Shown one piece after another: positions 47,557 to 59,023 of a DNA stretch of 64,000 nucleotides. The first letter of the stretch is position 1, and each line of letters starts with the position of its first letter. The DNA comes from Carnegiea gigantea (lineage: Eukaryota; Streptophyta; Magnoliopsida; Caryophyllales; Cactaceae). The translations under genes were made by a program, and so were the position numbers. The notes under the pieces were generated by a model. It saw only the letters and a program-made list of their open reading frames with translations, had not been told where the DNA came from and did no database searches. The stretch is taken from positions 206,001 to 270,000 of the forward strand of contig JAKOGI010000427.1 in the NCBI GenBank assembly GCA_029747015.1, given 5' to 3'.

Positions 47557-48897
47557 TATTATTAATTTTTGCGAGTAACTGTTACAAGTTTTGTTTCCAC
47601 TGCTATGATTATTCTCTCACATCATTGGTGTTGATTTCTCTCCTCTAGATTAGCCTCCTTTGCGTTTGCCGAATTTGTTACCTCTTCCATCTATAAATTA
47701 AGCCTTCATACTATAGTTTTAGACACAACATCCCAAAAAGACTCTTCTAAGAACTCTATTATGGGTAATTGATTAATGATTCTCACTGTTGTTTATTCTA
47801 ATGCATAGTTTAAATACCAACTGTGTATCCCTGAAGGCTGATTGCTTACAAGTCCTCAGTGTACAGTTGGTGGAGCAAATTCGGTTTTAGGGAAGTGTCT
47901 ACTACGTTAAGGCTTCGCCTTCTATTCCTTAATCAAAAATAAGTTTGTTCTTTTGCTATTAGTCACAACCTATTTTTCTAACATTCTGATCAGGATGGAT
48001 CCTCAAACTCTCAAGATCAATATAACAAGGAAAACAATCACACCAAAGGATGCTTCTCTTGGATTTAATCTCAAAATCAATTGATAAGATTGTGAGGTTT
48101 TATCCAAGGTAAGCCCAAAATGATAGGTTAATCACTTCCCACCAAATTCCCCTAATGGCTCTTAGCCACCAAAGAATAATTCTGAAGGAAAGACTCTAAT
48201 CACCATTTTTTGTTAAAGAGATAAAGACATAGAGATTTTAGTGAGAGAAATGGTCATTTGCCTTTCAATTCATAATTTAACTCAAGCTAAGTATACATAG
48301 AGGTAATGGAGCCTATAAATACCCAAAATGGGGGGGATTAGCTAATAGTAGGGTAAGTATACTAGTAGGGGGATTATAAATTATCTTAGGGAAATAAATC
48401 AAATTACTAAGATAATTACAACCAAGATGAGCTGTATTTATTCAGGATTCTTCTCCTCTTTTTAGAAGGCTTTACACTTCCAATGGGACCCCTTCCACTT
48501 GGAAAATCTTTCTTGGTACATGCAAAATCACCCCCATGCTAAGTAATCTCAAATATAACAACTGTATCTTGCTCAATTAAGGCCAATTTCCAAATTGCTC
48601 CAACATTGAAATTTTGTACATGCTCTACATATTTGGGCCATTTATCCCAATATTTAAAACCAATGCTAAATTCTAGCTTATGGAGATAAAATATGCATCT
48701 TAGGAAATCAAAAAATGTGGGCTCACTTGTTTGAGCTTCGTTAGGTAGGATTTTGACTCGACCTAAATTCAACAAATTTCCAACAAAAAGAGCACTACAT
48801 GAGTTAGGGTTTCTATCAGTTCAGGGAATCAACCTATCTAGGGATTTTATTATATAAACTTAAAGTTGACTCCCTAAGCTTCCCAATGAAGCATAGA
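47557..48897. other. Non-coding stretch, nothing recognised
   Basis: A 78-codon minus-strand frame at 48539-48775 has no known motif. No LTR end, tRNA or tandem repeat seen. G-run GGGGGGG at about 48331. Confidence 0.35.
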
Positions 48898-49470
48898 TCA
48901 TCCCAATTGGACATCATTTGGATGGTGAGAAGCCAAGTCGAAACCGAGTGAAGTGTTGGAGTGGTGACCATCTTGACCAAGGAAGAAAGGCTTGGACTTT
49001 GGTGTGGATGAGGGTATAGCCAAGAGTTGGTTTAGGATGTGATGTGTATTAACCTCTCCCTCATGAGAAGGATTTGCCCTCACCTTCGTATTAAAATTCA
49101 TTAACATTAACCTTACATGCCTTTTACGACTCTTAGATTTGAAAACACTGAAGATACTAAGGATGCCTCTTTTCTTGAACATGTAGGAGTTGTTGAGGAT
49201 ATTTGGGAGAATATCAAAGTAATGAGTAGCTTTCCTAGGCCTCATGAGCTCACTGACGATCTCTGCATAATTATCATAAGATAACTCGAACTCATCTCTC
49301 TCAAGAGAGATGTCACTTGTGGCTCGATAAGCCTCATAATGGCTTTCTCCCAACACCATTTGGATGGGCAGTAAGACCCTAGGGACGAGTTCTTTTGGGA
49401 TTTTATCCTCTAGCTCTTGGAAAGCTATAAAGGGTAAAGGTTCCACTCCCTTACTGATGTTTGGCTTCAC
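48898..49470 (-). CDS. Unrecognised 190-codon ORF, cut by the Athila-like LTR
   Basis: I do not recognise this protein. The frame is open for 190 codons, starting with a GTG codon only because the frame runs into the LTR at 49471; a true start may have been lost. The content is mixed and protein-like: a charged N-terminal part (FQELEDKIPKELVPRVLLP), an acidic and Tyr-rich middle (DEFELSYDNYAEIVSELMRP), a basic stretch (SVFKSKSRKRHVRLMLMNF) and a polar C-terminus. No transmembrane segment or zinc finger. It could be an exon of a host gene, a captured gene fragment or an ORF of an unknown element. Confidence 0.4.
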   Translation of the reverse strand: MKPNISKGVEPLPFIAFQELEDKIPKELVPRVLLPIQMVLGESHYEAYRATSDISLERDEFELSYDNYAEIVSELMRPRKATHYFDILPNILNNSYMFKKRGILSIFSVFKSKSRKRHVRLMLMNFNTKVRANPSHEGEVNTHHILNQLLAIPSSTPKSKPFFLGQDGHHSNTSLGFDLASHHPNDVQLG

Positions 49471-50725
49471 TGATATATGCTTCTATATACGTCATTTTTT
49501 GGACGTTTTATAGCACTTTTTCGGGAATTCATAGGCTTTATGTTATAATTTATGCTCCTATTCCTATTTTATGCTTGGGTATGGTCCTTTGGTGACTTTT
49601 GTAGGATTTTAGACCATTTGACCTAGCAATTGACCCTTATTTGAGTGCATATTAGCCCACCACGGAGGTACCCCAAGTCCTATGCCCGTGGAGCAAGAGA
49701 AGAGAAGAAGATTTCGGATCTTGCCAGCACCACAGTCCGACCGTGGTGGCTTCTATAGATTATGGTGAGCCTGTAACTACTAACCTCTTTATCTTCCTTC
49801 ACTCTGTGGCTAAGGATGCTCGATTTTGGTGCTTAAATGGCATGTTTGATGGCTGAAGGAAGAAACATTCAGCACCATCATCATGTGACCACTACTCTCA
49901 CATCCATCTCTCTTTAGTTAGAATTTAATTTAGTTTATGTTTGAGAGTAAGAAGAGAATTGAAGGGAGAAGCTTTTGGTCTTGGAGGCTTGAACATTGTG
50001 GCACCATTGAAGGGTTGTCATCGTTGTAAATTTTTCTTTCCCTTTGAATTTATGTTTGAACTCTTGTGTTGGTTAAATTAGAAATATGAGTGAGCAGTTT
50101 TGTTCAATCTAGAGATTTGCAGCCATAGTAATGTAGTTGAATCCTTTATTTCTGCAATCTTGTGCTTACTTCATGATTGGAATGATTCACTTCTATCTTG
50201 AGATTGAAATGTTATGAGTAGAGGTTGGCTAATTTTGCTTGCTTACATTAGGTAGACGAGTGAAGTATTAAACAGTGAAACTCACTATTAGATCAACTTG
50301 ATAGAACCTAACTTAGCAAAGCTCGAGAGGGAATTGCTTATTAAGAGGAGACTTAGCATTCATAAATCTTCAACCTAGACTAAATCAAAGACACCTGAAT
50401 GAGTGTTAGTTGAATTCGTTTGGGAAATTTAATTTATTTCGAAAGAAATGATTAAATTTAACTTGATTGCAATTCCTTGAATCATCCAATCTATGAAAAG
50501 TGCATGTTTAATTCTATGATCTAACTCTTTATTTGGCTAATCGAATCCCTAAATGCTTTACTATGATTGAATTTCCAATTAGATAAATAGTATATTTAAA
50601 TTAACTCATCGAAAAAATTGATTGCTTAGCATTTTCAATAGGACATTAGCTCAATAGATTACTTTGGTCCCTAAGGACAATCTTTTAGTTTAAACTACAA
50701 GAATCGTGCGCTTGCAAACGTGTCA
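49471..50725 (+). repeat. LTR of Athila-like element A
   Basis: 1255 bp, TGATATATGC to AACGTGTCA. It is collinear with LTR B (51845-53100) but clearly diverged, so A and B are separate insertions. It has a paired CACCACAGTCC / ACCGTGGTG motif at 49728-49769. Confidence 0.75.
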
Positions 50726-50731
50726 AGTTTT

Positions 50732-50749
50732 TGGCGCATTGCCTGGGAC
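50732..50749 (+). other. Primer binding site of element A, tRNA-Asp type
   Basis: TGGCGCATTGCCTGGGAC, near the canonical TGGCGCCGTTGCCGGGGA. Six bases after the LTR. Confidence 0.75.
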
Positions 50750-50869
50750 CAAATTGTTAACTATTGAGTTAATCTTACGAAATTGACTAAGTGTTTTTCT
50801 TTATTTTCCTTTCCTTTTTGATTGCATTAGTAGTGTTGGTGATTGTGCTTATAGGAATTTTCACCCTTT

Positions 50870-51844
50870 TATGCAAAGTCCATTTCAGTACGAACCCGAT
50901 CTTGGGATTGAGAGGAATTTCCGTTTAAGGGGGAGGAAGGAAAAACTTGAGAAACAAAGGCGCAAGGCTCCAAGGACCTCACCAGTTATTGCGGGAGCAG
51001 GAGGTGAGTAAAGAAGGACACTTAGGGATTTTGTTACCCCAGGAGTCCAAGGCATCGCCTCAAGCATTGCTCGTCTTAACATGGTGGCAAACAATTTTGA
51101 GCTCAAGCCAGCTCTTATTCCCATGGTGCAACAATCTTAATTTGGGGGAACTCTCAGTATTTTTAAAGGTGTGTGACACATTGAAGCTCAACGCAGTCTC
51201 TACCGATGCCATTCGATTACGGTTATTTCCCTTTTCACTCAGGGACAAAGCAAGAGTATAGCCTCATTCTTTGCCTCCCGGATGCATCACCACATGGGAT
51301 GAGCTTACTAGACTCTTTCTTGCCAAATTCTTTCCATCAAGTAAGATGATAAGTTTGACGAACCAAATCACTAACTTTACCCAAAGGGATGATGAGACGA
51401 TCTATGAGGCTTGGGAGCAGTTCAAAACTTATTGCGGTTGTGCCCTCACCATAGCCTTCAAAGATGGATGATTGTTCAAGCCTTCTACAATGGAGTGACC
51501 CAACTTGTCAGGTCTACTATTGATGCAACGGCGGGGGGAATCTTGATGAATAAGATTGAGGATGAGGCCTATAATTTAATCAAGGAGATGGCACTCAACA
51601 ATTTTCAATGGACCAACGAACGAGGCTTTAAAGTTGATGCACATACTTTATTTTATGCTAATGTAGATGTTATAACTCAAAGGTTGGAATGATTAAATGT
51701 GAATGCTGTAAATTCTAATGCCCCCCTCATCATGTAAAATATGTGGTTCGATTCACCATTTGACTTGAAATTGCCAACTTAGGAGTCCTTTTGCCCAAAA
51801 CACCAGCGACCAAGTCAATTATGTCAATTATTTTAACCCAAGAC
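50870..51844 (+). pseudogene. gag: Athila-like gag, element A
   Basis: Begins around 50875 with the usual QYEPDLGIERNFR-like opening and shows LKLNAVSTDAIRLRLFPFSL, then, after an early stop at 51259-51261, PPGCITTWDELTRLFLAKFF and DETIYEAWEQFKT, a shift, and DEAYNLIKEMALNNFQW. The CCHC knuckle (CKICGSIHHLT, then stop, then NC) lies near 51735-51775. Several stops and shifts. The reading ends at the LTR of element B. Confidence 0.75.
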
Positions 51845-53100
51845 TGATAAGTGCTTAATGTATACATCATTTTAGGGCTATTTTGCCACATTTTTAAGAG
51901 AATTATGTGCTTTAAGTCATAATCTATACTCCTATTCTCAGTTTACGCTTAGATATGGTTGTTTCATGTGTTTTGTAGGACTTTAGGCCTTTTTACCCAG
52001 CATTTAACCCTTATTGGATGTATTTTGACCTCCCCCACAGGACACCCATGTGATGCTACACCCGTGGAGCAAGAAAAGAGTAGAAAACCGGTTCCAGCCA
52101 AGACCACGGTCGGACCGTGGTGCCTGCCACGAACCATGGTGAAGTGTGAAACTGCTGCCTCTTCATTTTCCTTCGACTGTGTGGCTGAAATCATCCGAGT
52201 TCTTCTATAAAAACTCATTTCTCAAGCAGCAGAACGAAGAATAGAAAAGAGAGCTTAGATAACATAGTTCATTTTCTTTCTCAAATTTTATTCTTTTGAG
52301 TTAAGTTTTTTAGTTTGCTTGTTGTTTTAGTGAGAAATCTTGAGTGTGAGTGGCATTTTGAAGCCCTTGGTTGAAAGTCTATCTCAGTCAAGCCCTTCCT
52401 CTCAGATTTTGCTAAAATATTGGTTAGTTATTTAATCTTTAATCATGTGTGAGTAGTTTGTTTTGTCTAGGAATTTAGTAGTTTATGAAACTGTAGTTGG
52501 ATCATATTTTAATCTATGAATTGTGCATCTTTCATGATTGGTTTGATTTCGTTCTATCAAGTGATTATCATGTTGAGAATGAATTTTTGGCCAAAGTTTG
52601 CTTGCACACTTGAAACAATTGGGTGAAAAACTGAAAGGTGACACTTGATTGTTAGACTGCTTGATAAGACCTGACATAACGTCGTCTCGAAAGAGAGATT
52701 TGCATGTTAGGAGGATATAAAGTGCAGTCAAAGATATTCAACTTGGATTAAGACAAGTTAGTTTGAAGGAATGACTTTTGCATAGTTTAGGCAAATTTTG
52801 TTGATTTTGAAAAAATAAACTAAATTTTTGGAGAGATTGTAATTCCTCAAGATTAACCGATTAGAAAAAAGCACATGCTTATCATTTTGATCCAATCAAC
52901 TTTCGTAACTACATGAATTCCTAGGAGTTTTCCTTAATTGATTTAAGATTAGTGAATTAGAAGTTATTAAACTGAAACCCCTTGAATTAGAATTTTACTT
53001 AGCATATTTTGATAGACAAAGCTTGATAGATTACATTGGTCCCTGAAGAGCGATTTTTTTATCTATACTCCGACTACCCGTGCACTTGTTGTAGTGGTCA
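51845..53100 (+). repeat. 5' LTR of Athila-like element B
   Basis: 1256 bp, TGATAAGTGC to GTAGTGGTCA. It holds a strong paired palindromic motif at 52103-52141 (CCACGGTCGGACCGTGGTG then CCACGAACCATGGTG). Collinear with LTR A. Confidence 0.8.
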
Positions 53101-53106
53101 AGTTTT

Positions 53107-53124
53107 TGGTGCCGTTGCAGGGGA
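53107..53124 (+). other. Primer binding site of element B, tRNA-Asp type
   Basis: TGGTGCCGTTGCAGGGGA differs at two positions from TGGCGCCGTTGCCGGGGA. Six bases after the LTR. Confidence 0.85.
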
Positions 53125-53262
53125 CTCAATATGTTACTACTGAGTTAGTCTGACGAAAGTGACCAAGTATTTTATTGCTTTTTACTTTTATTTTCCTTTT
53201 ATTTTCTTGTTTGATTACGCTGGTAGTGTTGATGATAGTGCTTGTAGGAACTTTTCCCATTT

Positions 53263-54641
53263 ATGCGAAGTCCAATTTTGTACGAACCCGATCCCGAGAT
53301 TGAGAGGACTTTCCACTTAAGGAGGAAGAAGCAAAAGATTGAAGAAAAAAGACGCAAGGCAAGAAGGAATCCAACAAACATGGCGGGAGGAGAAGGTGAC
53401 CAAAGGACATTTCGAGGTTTCATTACCTCTGGAGTCCAAGGGATCGCCTCAAGCATCGCTCACCCTACTATTGTTGCCAACAATTTCGAGCTCAAACCGG
53501 CACTCATCTCCATGGTGCAACAATCCAAGTTTAGAGGGACCCCTTTGGAAGACCCGAATCTACACCTCTCGTTCTTTTTACAGGTGTGGGACACATTGAA
53601 ACTTAATGCAGTCTCCACTAATGCCATCTGATTGCGTTTATTTCCCTTCTCATTGAGAGATAAAGTAAGGGCTTCGTCACACTCTTTGCCATCGGGATGT
53701 ATTATCACTTGGGATGAGTTAATAAGAGCATTCCTCGCCAAGTTTTTCCCTTTGAGCAAAATAGCCAGCTAAAGAAATCAAATCACTAACTTTACGCAAA
53801 AAGACGAAGAGACGCTCTACGAAGCTCGGGAGCAGTTTAAAGATTTACTGCGCTTATCCCCCATTGTGGTCTTCAACGTTGGATGATTATCCAAACTTTT
53901 CATAATGGTGTGACCCAACCTGTAAGGTCCACTATTGATACAGCGACAAGAGGTACCTTGATGAAAAAAATGAGGATGAAGCCTAGAACTTAATTGAGGA
54001 GATGGAACTTAACAATGTCCAATGGTCCATCGAACGAAGCCAACCCAAATGGGTTGGAGGTAAGCTTGAAGTTGATGCACTTACTTTACTTTCTGCTAAA
54101 GTAGATGCTATGACTCAAAGATTAGACCGAATGAATGTTAATGTTGTGAATTCTAGCGTCCCTTCTCCTTGTGAAATGTGTGGTTCGATTTAGCATGTGA
54201 CTTTGAATTGTTAAGTTAGGAGCCCTTTTTCCCTAGACCCTAGTGAAGTTAACTATGTTCAAATCTTCAACCTGAGACCATCCAATGACCCTTACTCTGG
54301 TAGCTATAATCCGAGGTTGGAATAATCATCCGAATTTCTCATATAGGTCTAATCCAAACCCTTCGAATATGCCCCTAATGAATATTAGACCACCTCTTGG
54401 TTTTCAAAGACATCCTTTCCCTTCTTAAGTACCCTAAAAGTCCAATTTAGAAGCAGTGATGGAAAGTATGCTTATGGTACAACAAAAACAGGATGAGTAC
54501 ATTAAGCAACTAGCTTCTAAAGTTGATGTGCTTACAACTCACAACAAGATCTTGGAAGCCCAGATTTCCCAACAAGCTAGCTTTTCATCTGCGCCACCAG
54601 ATAGATTTCCTAACAAGGCCAAACCTAACCCTCATGAGTAA
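53263..54641 (+). pseudogene. gag: Athila-like gag and gag-protease linker, element B
   Basis: Starts with ATG 53263 (MRSPILYEPDPEIERTFHLR) and is open for 122 codons to a TGA after VSTNAI. Further recognisable segments, in shifting frames with stops, are LRLFPFSLRDKVRA, ITWDELIRAFLAKFFPLSK, ETLYEAREQFKDLL and DALTLLSAKVDAMTQRLDRM. The CCHC knuckle near 54172-54213 keeps all four metal ligands but has a TAG between Ile and His. The linker at 54456-54641 (VQQKQDEYIKQLASKVDVLT) is a predicted coiled coil usual in this lineage. Confidence 0.8.
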
Positions 54642-54656
54642 TGTAATTGTGTTACC

Positions 54657-55514
54657 TTGAAGGAAGAAGTAGAGCACTTTATTGACCCTGAGGATATACC
54701 AATGGAAGAGGGTAGGGAAATAATCATGGCTGAAACTAAGGAGAAGAATGATGGTGGCAAGACTGCTACATTGATAGAGAATGACATTATAAAGATCCCT
54801 ATAACTTTTCCACCTAAGCTCCCTGATCCAGGTAGTTTTTTTATCCCCTGCATTATGAGAAAGGTAGAAATTGAGTGAGATTTATGTTATCTAGGTGCAA
54901 GCATTAGTATAATGTCATATTCTTTATTTAATAAGCTTCACCTAGGACTATTACAAGCCGCACCCTTTTCACTACTGTTAGTAGACAGTTCCGAGACACA
55001 ACCCATAGACAGATTAGATAATGTGCCAATCAATATAGGAGATATTTGGGTGTTAAAGGACTTTATCATAGTTGATATTTTTGAGACCGATGATGCTCAA
55101 ATTATCCTAGGTCAGCCCATTTTGGCTACAGCTGGTTGTCATATTGATGTAAGAAAGAGTCGTATGACCTTTGAGGTGGAAGGGCGATATGCCGTGTTTT
55201 GTAATATGAAGGAGAAAGTGGTTTCTCCTAATTCTTCTCTGTTGGATGAATTTCCCCCTTCCCATGAAACTGATATGGAGGATGTCTTGAATTATGAAGA
55301 TCCTCCTGACTCTGACTTGATTTCTCAAGAAGAGCCCGACCAAAGGTATATTAAGGTGGAGTTTGCTTCCTCTATGCTGCCTAACATGCCCAAGGTTGAG
55401 ACCCATGTTTCTAATGAGTCTTCTATAAGCGACTACTGCAAGTTCACCCAAGCTATTATTTCTTTGCCCCCTATAAAAGGATTGAATGCAGATCTGGATT
55501 TGGGGATTGAATAG
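54657..55514 (+). pseudogene. Athila-like aspartic protease, element B
   Basis: First part, 74 codons, with FPPKLPDPGSFFIPCIM, ends in TGA 54876-54878. The frame continues and at 54912 reopens for 200 codons with SIMSYSLFNKLHLGLL, IILGQPILATAGCHIDVRKS and an acidic tail ending in DLDLGIE. The active-site segment reads CYLGAS where the minus copy has CDLGVS, so the catalytic Asp is Tyr. Together with the stop this protease cannot work. Confidence 0.8.
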
Positions 55515-55583
55515 GTTGATAGTAGCCCGTCTAATAGGCTATAAGTGTGCTTTGTTTTGTACGCTTATAATGCATTATGGCGT

Positions 55584-55770
55584 AAATTAATGAAGAAGAA
55601 GGACCTTCAACCTGAGCTTTTGTGATGGTATCTTTAAGTGATAAAGTTTGACTTTGTGGTCCGTAATAAAGCCAACGTCCACACACGTACTGATTCGGAA
55701 CAAGCATAGAAGAAGGGTCAAGTTCTTAACCTTAAAAGAGCGCTTCCAGGGTGGCAACCCAAGCCTTTTT
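55584..55770 (+). pseudogene. RNase H stub fused to the end of pol, element B
   Basis: The reading KLMKKKDLQPELL, stop, WYL, stop, VIKFDFVVRNKANV is the last part of a gypsy RNase H and starts 70 bases after the protease stop. It passes into LNLKRALPGWQP, the last residues of pol. The same joins exist in the minus copy at 32185-32400. Confidence 0.65.
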
Positions 55771-56400
55771 TTTTTTCCTTAGCTTGATTTTCATTATTTT
55801 TGTAGTTTTTCATTATAAAAACCAAAAAAAAGAAAAAAATGGGAGAAACAAAAAACGAGAGAAACAAGAGTAGAATAAAGAGTTTTTGAAAAAAGAATAG
55901 AAACTAAAAAAAAATATATGTAAAATGTTTTAGCACCATAGCCAGGATACTCTGCACTGCGGTTGTGAGGTGCCAACCTAGAAAAATTAAAAAAAAAATT
56001 AGAGTCAACAAACACCACGGATGGACCGTCGTGAACTCCACAGTCCGTGGTGACCTGCTACAGCCTACAGTCTAGGTTTTTGACCACAGTGCCCCCTATT
56101 TTCCCTCACACTTCATCTTCTTCACGACTCTCTCTCTCTCTACATCCGTTATCTCTCTCTAAACCTCCACAATGACAACCTTCATTCTTACCTCATTTCT
56201 TCCCCAGTTTCACCCAAATTCATCCCTTTTCACTTAATCTATCCTCTTTTCATACAAATTCATCTCATCCTTCTTCTTCTTCTTTAAACCCATCTCACTT
56301 CACTCATCCACCACACCCATCTTTTTCTCTCTCTTATTCTTATTCTTTTTACTTAATTTCTTTATTTTTCATCTTCAAATTTTCTTAGTTAGTTTTAGTT
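55771..56400 (+). other. Spacer before the third ORF, with CCACGG/CCGTGG motif
   Basis: Non-coding. A-rich and T-rich runs, then the paired motif at 56013-56053 (CCACGGATGGACCGTCGTG, then CCACAGTCCGTGGTG), then a pyrimidine-rich leader with TCTCTCTC at 56128-56160 leading to the third ORF. Confidence 0.55.
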
Positions 56401-57690
56401 TTGGTTTTTGTTTACTTTTGCAGTAATAACACCCACCAAGAGACAAAGGAGTATCAAGGAGGTTGCATCCTCAAGTCAAGCACCAACCCGACCTCCAAGG
56501 ACATCCTAAACCTTCACAAATGCTCGACTCAAGGAAACATTTCTCACTCCCTTGTTTTAACAAATCCTGATCATGTTGGTAGGTATAATTGTTTGAATGA
56601 ATGCATGGTTGTGGCAACTAGATATTATGATGAGGAATTGTTAGCTCGATTAGGAATTTTAGATGATATTCAATGGTTACTTGCATGCGGTGGGATGGGA
56701 CACTTTTTAGAAATAAAAGAGCATACATACTAGAACCTGACCCTATAGTTCCTGAGTACACTCCATATCGAGGTCACTAGAGGGCCTCAATGTCAAGCCG
56801 GGCACATATCATTTTATTTGCAAGACCATTTTACGAGTTGAACTTAGGTACCTTTAATAGTATATTCGGTTTTCTACCTAGTATGGATTTACTAAACCAC
56901 CAAGTCCCTCGAGAATTCAATCAGAATGCATTTTGGGGCAAACTTTCAGGGAGTGTTAGGCACAGCACTAGCTCATCGAAGTGCACTCATATTAGGAACC
57001 CTTGCATTAGAGTAGCTCAGCGCATCTTGGCTTATTATTTCTTTGCTCGGGATGATACTCTAAATATCCCGAAATTATTTGAGTTGTACTTTATGTCCTG
57101 CATGCTTAACGATGTCCAGCTTGACCCTAGTTCACTTTTGGCTAGGCAATTGTATAGTGCTGCTGTTAGCACTACAGGTAGCTGGTATTGTGACTACTAT
57201 CACTAGATTTTTGGGTATTCAGCCCAACCCTAAGGATAGAATTTCTAAGTTCAAGCGGGTTGATCAAGCTGCTTTTGAAATTATAAAGTTTGGTAAAGTT
57301 GAGGCTGGGCGTTTATGTTAGATTTACCCTGGGGACCGACTTTTGCCATTTCCCAATGTCGATCGAGCTAGTTTACTTCACCGGGCTAACCTTTATTGGG
57401 TACCTGGTGATGACGAGGTTGTTCAACCTACACCCCATCATCGAGCCCCTCATCCTAGTCAAGTAGGACCTAGTTCTTCCTTTCAACCACCCCCTTCTGA
57501 CTATACCGGCCTCCAAGACACTATTAGATCCATTCAAGAGGAGCAAGTTTCTGTTTAAGCATTTGCTGCTTTTGAGAGCGCCGCTCTTCAGGACTTTGTC
57601 CAAGATCACCACGATGAGCTTCGTGGGATGCTTGCTACCCAGACTCAATATTTTCAAGACTATAGGGCATGTCTATAGACCTAACGGGAT
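56401..57690 (+). pseudogene. Athila-like third ORF, element B
   Basis: Function unknown. Segments in order: RYYDEELLARLGILDDIQWL (about 56615), FLEIKEHTY followed by TAG 56731-56733, FYELNLGTFNSIFGFLPSMD (about 56830), PREFNQNAFWGKLSGSVRH, CIRVAQRILAYYFFARDDTL, a frameshift near 57175, FLGIQPNPKDRISKFKRVDQ, stop at 57319-57321, LHRANLYWVPGDDEVVQP, a Pro/Ser-rich stretch, stop at 57556-57558, and ALQDFVQDHHDELRGMLATQ. The N-terminal basic part is in another frame. The domain order is that of the extra ORF after pol in Athila-like elements and resembles the middle domain of the copia third ORF at 11900-12560. Confidence 0.75.
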
Positions 57691-59023
57691 TGGCATATCT
57701 CTTATGGTCAGCCACCCCATCCTCCTCCACCACCTCCTTTCTAAGTATTTTGTGCTACTCCCCTTTCCATTTTCTATGATGCGCCCACATTGAGGGCAAT
57801 GTGTGATTCAAGTATGGGGGAGTCAATAGTTAGATTTGGTCTCTGATGCTTGAATTGGTTTGGTGTGCTTTTACTTTGTATATGTTGTTTGTGATAGTTT
57901 TTGGAGTTTTTATTTTAGGCTTTAGTTTTGTTTAGTTTTCTTTTCATTCTGGGTTGCATTTTAGTTTGCATTGTTATTAGGAGCACGCATGTGTTATAGA
58001 AAAGAAAAGAAAAAATAATGTAAAAATGCAAAAAACTCGAGAAAGTAAAAAAAAAAATCCTCTGATGATGATCTTTTTAGATTTGGTAGAGTTTTTGGGT
58101 TTAATTTGATCCTTTGATTGGCCCAAATTGTGCATAAAATGTTTGAGAATGAGTTTGTGAAAACGAGATCCATGTTTTGACTACATATTAAGTGCGAGTT
58201 TATCACCCCATAAGTCTTTACATGAATTTAGCATGTGTTTACAAATGAGCTTGTTATGACCTTGGTAGATATCCTGTAAGGCTTTGAGCTTTTAGGGACT
58301 ATTTATCAATTTAGTCTCATATTTTTTTCATATGTGACTCTTCCTTGACATTATTTCTCTAGAACTTGCTTTGATTCTCATTCAAGATCACATTTCACAC
58401 ATGCATTTAGGTAATACGATTGAGGCATTTTTCCTTAATTTGTTAAACCCAATGGCCAAATAGCCGCCTTTGTTGTATATGATATCCCTTGCTACCCCTT
58501 TTGAGCCTATATCTATTTTTCTTGATTTGAACCTCTGATTATAGCCTATGGCCAAATGATTATCTTACGTTTAAGCCAAGACTAGAGAAGCGTTTCATTC
58601 TTTTGCATCAAGCTTGATAGAGCACTAGTAAGATGGATTGTTCTCTTTTAGTAGGTTTTGGTTGTTTGGTGAAGAGATGTGAGATCTTGATAAATCCCTT
58701 ATCTAATTGTACAAAGTTTGGAGAAGAGTTGGAATTTAAATTTCATTATGAATTTCCCTTGGCTAACTCTTTTGAAAAAAAAAGAGAGAAAAAAACAAAA
58801 CTAAAAAAACTAAAAAAACTAAAAAAAACAAATGAAACAAAAGAGAGAGAAAAGTGAAAAAAAAAAAAAAGGAAAGAAAGCGTTAGCCTTGTTAGAATAG
58901 TAAATTCTTACGATTTTTAATTTTTTCTCTCTTGAATTAGGGATATATTTTACTGATAAATTATAATGGTCTAAGAAGGACATAGTATGATGCATTGGAA
59001 TCGTTTAGCTTTTAGTCTATGGC
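57691..59023 (+). other. Athila-like 3' noncoding region, element B
   Basis: Begins with the lineage-typical GGGCAATGTGTGATTCAAGT and AGTATGGGGGAG (about 57796-57824). No coding sequence. Contains A-rich low-complexity runs at 58770-58880. Homologous to 14670-16030 in reverse. Confidence 0.65.

Larger units (their letters stand above)
49471..51844 (+). mobile_element. Athila-like element A, truncated in gag
   Basis: LTR (49471-50725), primer site and the greater part of gag. The sequence then changes abruptly at 51845 to the LTR of element B, which has probably inserted into the gag of A, the rest lying beyond the window. Confidence 0.7.
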
